Positions 42,090 to 42,914 of a stretch of 42,914 nt of DNA are shown here, in pieces. The notes beneath the pieces are model-generated. The model searched no databases, was not told the origin of the DNA, and saw only the letters and a list, made by a program, of their open reading frames with translations. The stretch spans positions 1 to 42,914 of the forward strand of contig CAMBEP010000042.1 in the NCBI GenBank assembly GCA_945865635.1, written 5' to 3'. Source of the stretch: Candidatus Kuenenia stuttgartensis (lineage in GTDB: Bacteria > Planctomycetota > Planctomycetia > Isosphaerales > Isosphaeraceae). Position 1 is the stretch's first letter, and the number at the start of each line of letters is the position of its first letter. The position numbers and the translations under genes are program-made.

Positions 42090-42914
42090 GTCGGCTGGTG
42101 ACCTGGTATGACCCGCACCGTGATTTTGAGCCATTCGTGAAGGAATTGAGAGGCGGCGCCCCGGCTGGCGAGTGCAGGCTTGAAGAGGTGCGGCTGAGTG
42201 GCCAGAAGGTGACTTTGTGCGTGGGCGGGGAGTCGTTTTACGAGGTCAAGTTTGCGGTGGAGCCGATGGTCAGCGGGACTGATCCGGAGCCTTTGATTGT
42301 TTACCTGCCGGGCAGGGTGCGTGACGATGATACGTCGGTTCTGATGGAGATTGAGCTGGCGGGAGATATCTGGGAACCTCAGTTCAAACGCGAAGCCCGC
42401 CGGGTCCTGAAAACACGCTATGGTGACGGCCAGATTGACCAGTTCCTGAAGTCGGATCGCGTCAATTATCAAGACATAGAGAAACTGATGGAAGGCGACG
42501 GAGGTGGAACCGGCGGTATTGGAGGCTCTCTGCTGGATCTGATCTTCCCGGAAGTCAGAGGGAACAACGCAGGGCTGGTGGCAGGGTGGCTGGTGAGTGC
42601 GTTGAAGGATGGAGAGATTCTGTCCAAAGGGGCGAAGCCGGAGTTGCTGCAATTATTGGGTTCGAGGCTCGGTTTTGAACTGCCGGATAATTGCGAGCTG
42701 AACGACGCCCGACGCAAGGTTTCAAGATTCGTTCTTCTGGCAGAATTTCGCAATGACCTGACCGGAAAGCCTCCGGAGCAACTTGAGTTGGTGGTTCAGC
42801 CGAAGGGTAAGCACCTGGATCTGGTGATTGAAGTGGCTCAGCGATTGCGTCTGAATCATGCCGATGCTTATGTGAATTTGGCGGATGAGGTAGAGCAGAG
42901 TTTGCATTTGGCCC
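42035..42914 (+). CDS. pglZ: BREX protein PglZ, N-terminal part (cut by window edge)
   Basis: The frame runs from ATG 42035 (AAAGG about seven bases upstream; ATG 42020 is in frame) to the right edge, 293 codons without a stop. The N-terminus LCKILADKLIKRRLVTWYDPHRDFEPFVKEL is typical of PglZ, where the TWYDP motif recurs in BREX proteins. It continues with LPGRVRDDDTSVLMEIELAGDIWEPQFKREARRVLKTRYGDGQID. The alkaline-phosphatase-like PglZ domain would lie further right and is not visible. Nuclease and phosphatase-like activity has been reported for PglZ-type proteins. The 261-base distance from pglX, unusual inside this otherwise tight operon, is filled by the duplicated junction. Confidence 0.9.
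   Translation, partial: MKNLNDHLCKILADKLIKRRLVTWYDPHRDFEPFVKELRGGAPAGECRLEEVRLSGQKVTLCVGGESFYEVKFAVEPMVSGTDPEPLIVYLPGRVRDDDTSVLMEIELAGDIWEPQFKREARRVLKTRYGDGQIDQFLKSDRVNYQDIEKLMEGDGGGTGGIGGSLLDLIFPEVRGNNAGLVAGWLVSALKDGEILSKGAKPELLQLLGSRLGFELPDNCELNDARRKVSRFVLLAEFRNDLTGKPPEQLELVVQPKGKHLDLVIEVAQRLRLNHADAYVNLADEVEQSLHLA

Larger units (their letters stand above)
24537..42914 (+). mobile_element. Integrative element at tRNA-Asp carrying BREX (right end outside window)
   Basis: The left boundary is set by the tRNA-Asp 3' end followed by a same-direction tyrosine recombinase. Composition falls after the tRNA and the gene content changes from housekeeping to integrase, primase/helicase, phage-type protein, exonuclease and BREX. 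The expected duplicate of the tRNA 3' end at the far side is not in this window, so the length is unknown (at least 18 kb). No relaxase, type IV secretion, capsid or terminase gene is visible. It could be a phage satellite, an integrative conjugative or mobilisable element, or a defence island with an integrase. Confidence 0.75.

Noticed and set aside
24611..42914. CRISPR array or toxin-antitoxin cassette in the element
   Set aside because: No regularly spaced repeats were seen, and apart from the 28-residue peptide no typical toxin or antitoxin pair could be recognised.

Overview
The window reads as a chromosome segment of a planctomycete (probably class Planctomycetia). It carries a DUF1549/DUF1553 protein next to a DUF1501 protein, 3-keto-disaccharide hydrolase (DUF1080) and LamG-like secreted proteins, an ECF sigma factor paired with a membrane protein that has a DUF1559-like tail, and twin-arginine Gfo/Idh oxidoreductases. 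Most genes there are GC-rich. These assignments come from motifs read by eye; no database search was run.

Bases 1-24420 are chromosomal. A three-domain secreted protein (cut by the left edge) and an unrecognised secreted protein run rightward. They converge on a leftward block: an SRAP protease-like DNA-repair protein, a LarA-family enzyme, a putative anti-sigma factor, an ECF sigma factor, and the DUF1501 and DUF1549/DUF1553 pair. Next come a GT4 glycosyltransferase, a secreted Gfo/Idh protein, an SDR plus cupin pair, and a leftward cluster hisD - GNAT - hisC - second LarA homologue. A methyltransferase and maf diverge from each other. They are followed by a Dnmt2-like cytosine-C5 methyltransferase, an FKBP lipoprotein and surE.

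Bases 24537-24610 encode tRNA-Asp(GUC), with a good promoter upstream. A tyrosine recombinase starts 74 bases after it, and the DNA becomes more AT-rich. This marks the left end of an integrative element whose right end is outside the window. Its first part holds the integrase, a primase-polymerase/helicase fusion flanked by inverted repeats (possible origin), a phage-type protein coupled to a 28-residue membrane peptide, and a DEDDh exonuclease. No conjugation or capsid genes are visible.

From 32096 to the right edge is a BREX phage-defence operon in the order brxE-brxA-brxB-brxC-pglX-pglZ(partial), which matches type 6 BREX; brxD and brxHI would be expected beyond the edge. PglX is a mosaic: its methyltransferase core and C-terminus are GC-rich, but about 1.3 kb in the middle, the likely target-recognition part, is strongly AT-rich. 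The pglX-pglZ junction is duplicated around a hairpin-rich insert.

Two links stand out. The Dnmt2-like enzyme is encoded 1.7 kb from a tRNA-Asp gene that carries C38 and the surrounding bases known as the Dnmt2 target, and that same tRNA gene is the apparent integration site of the BREX element.
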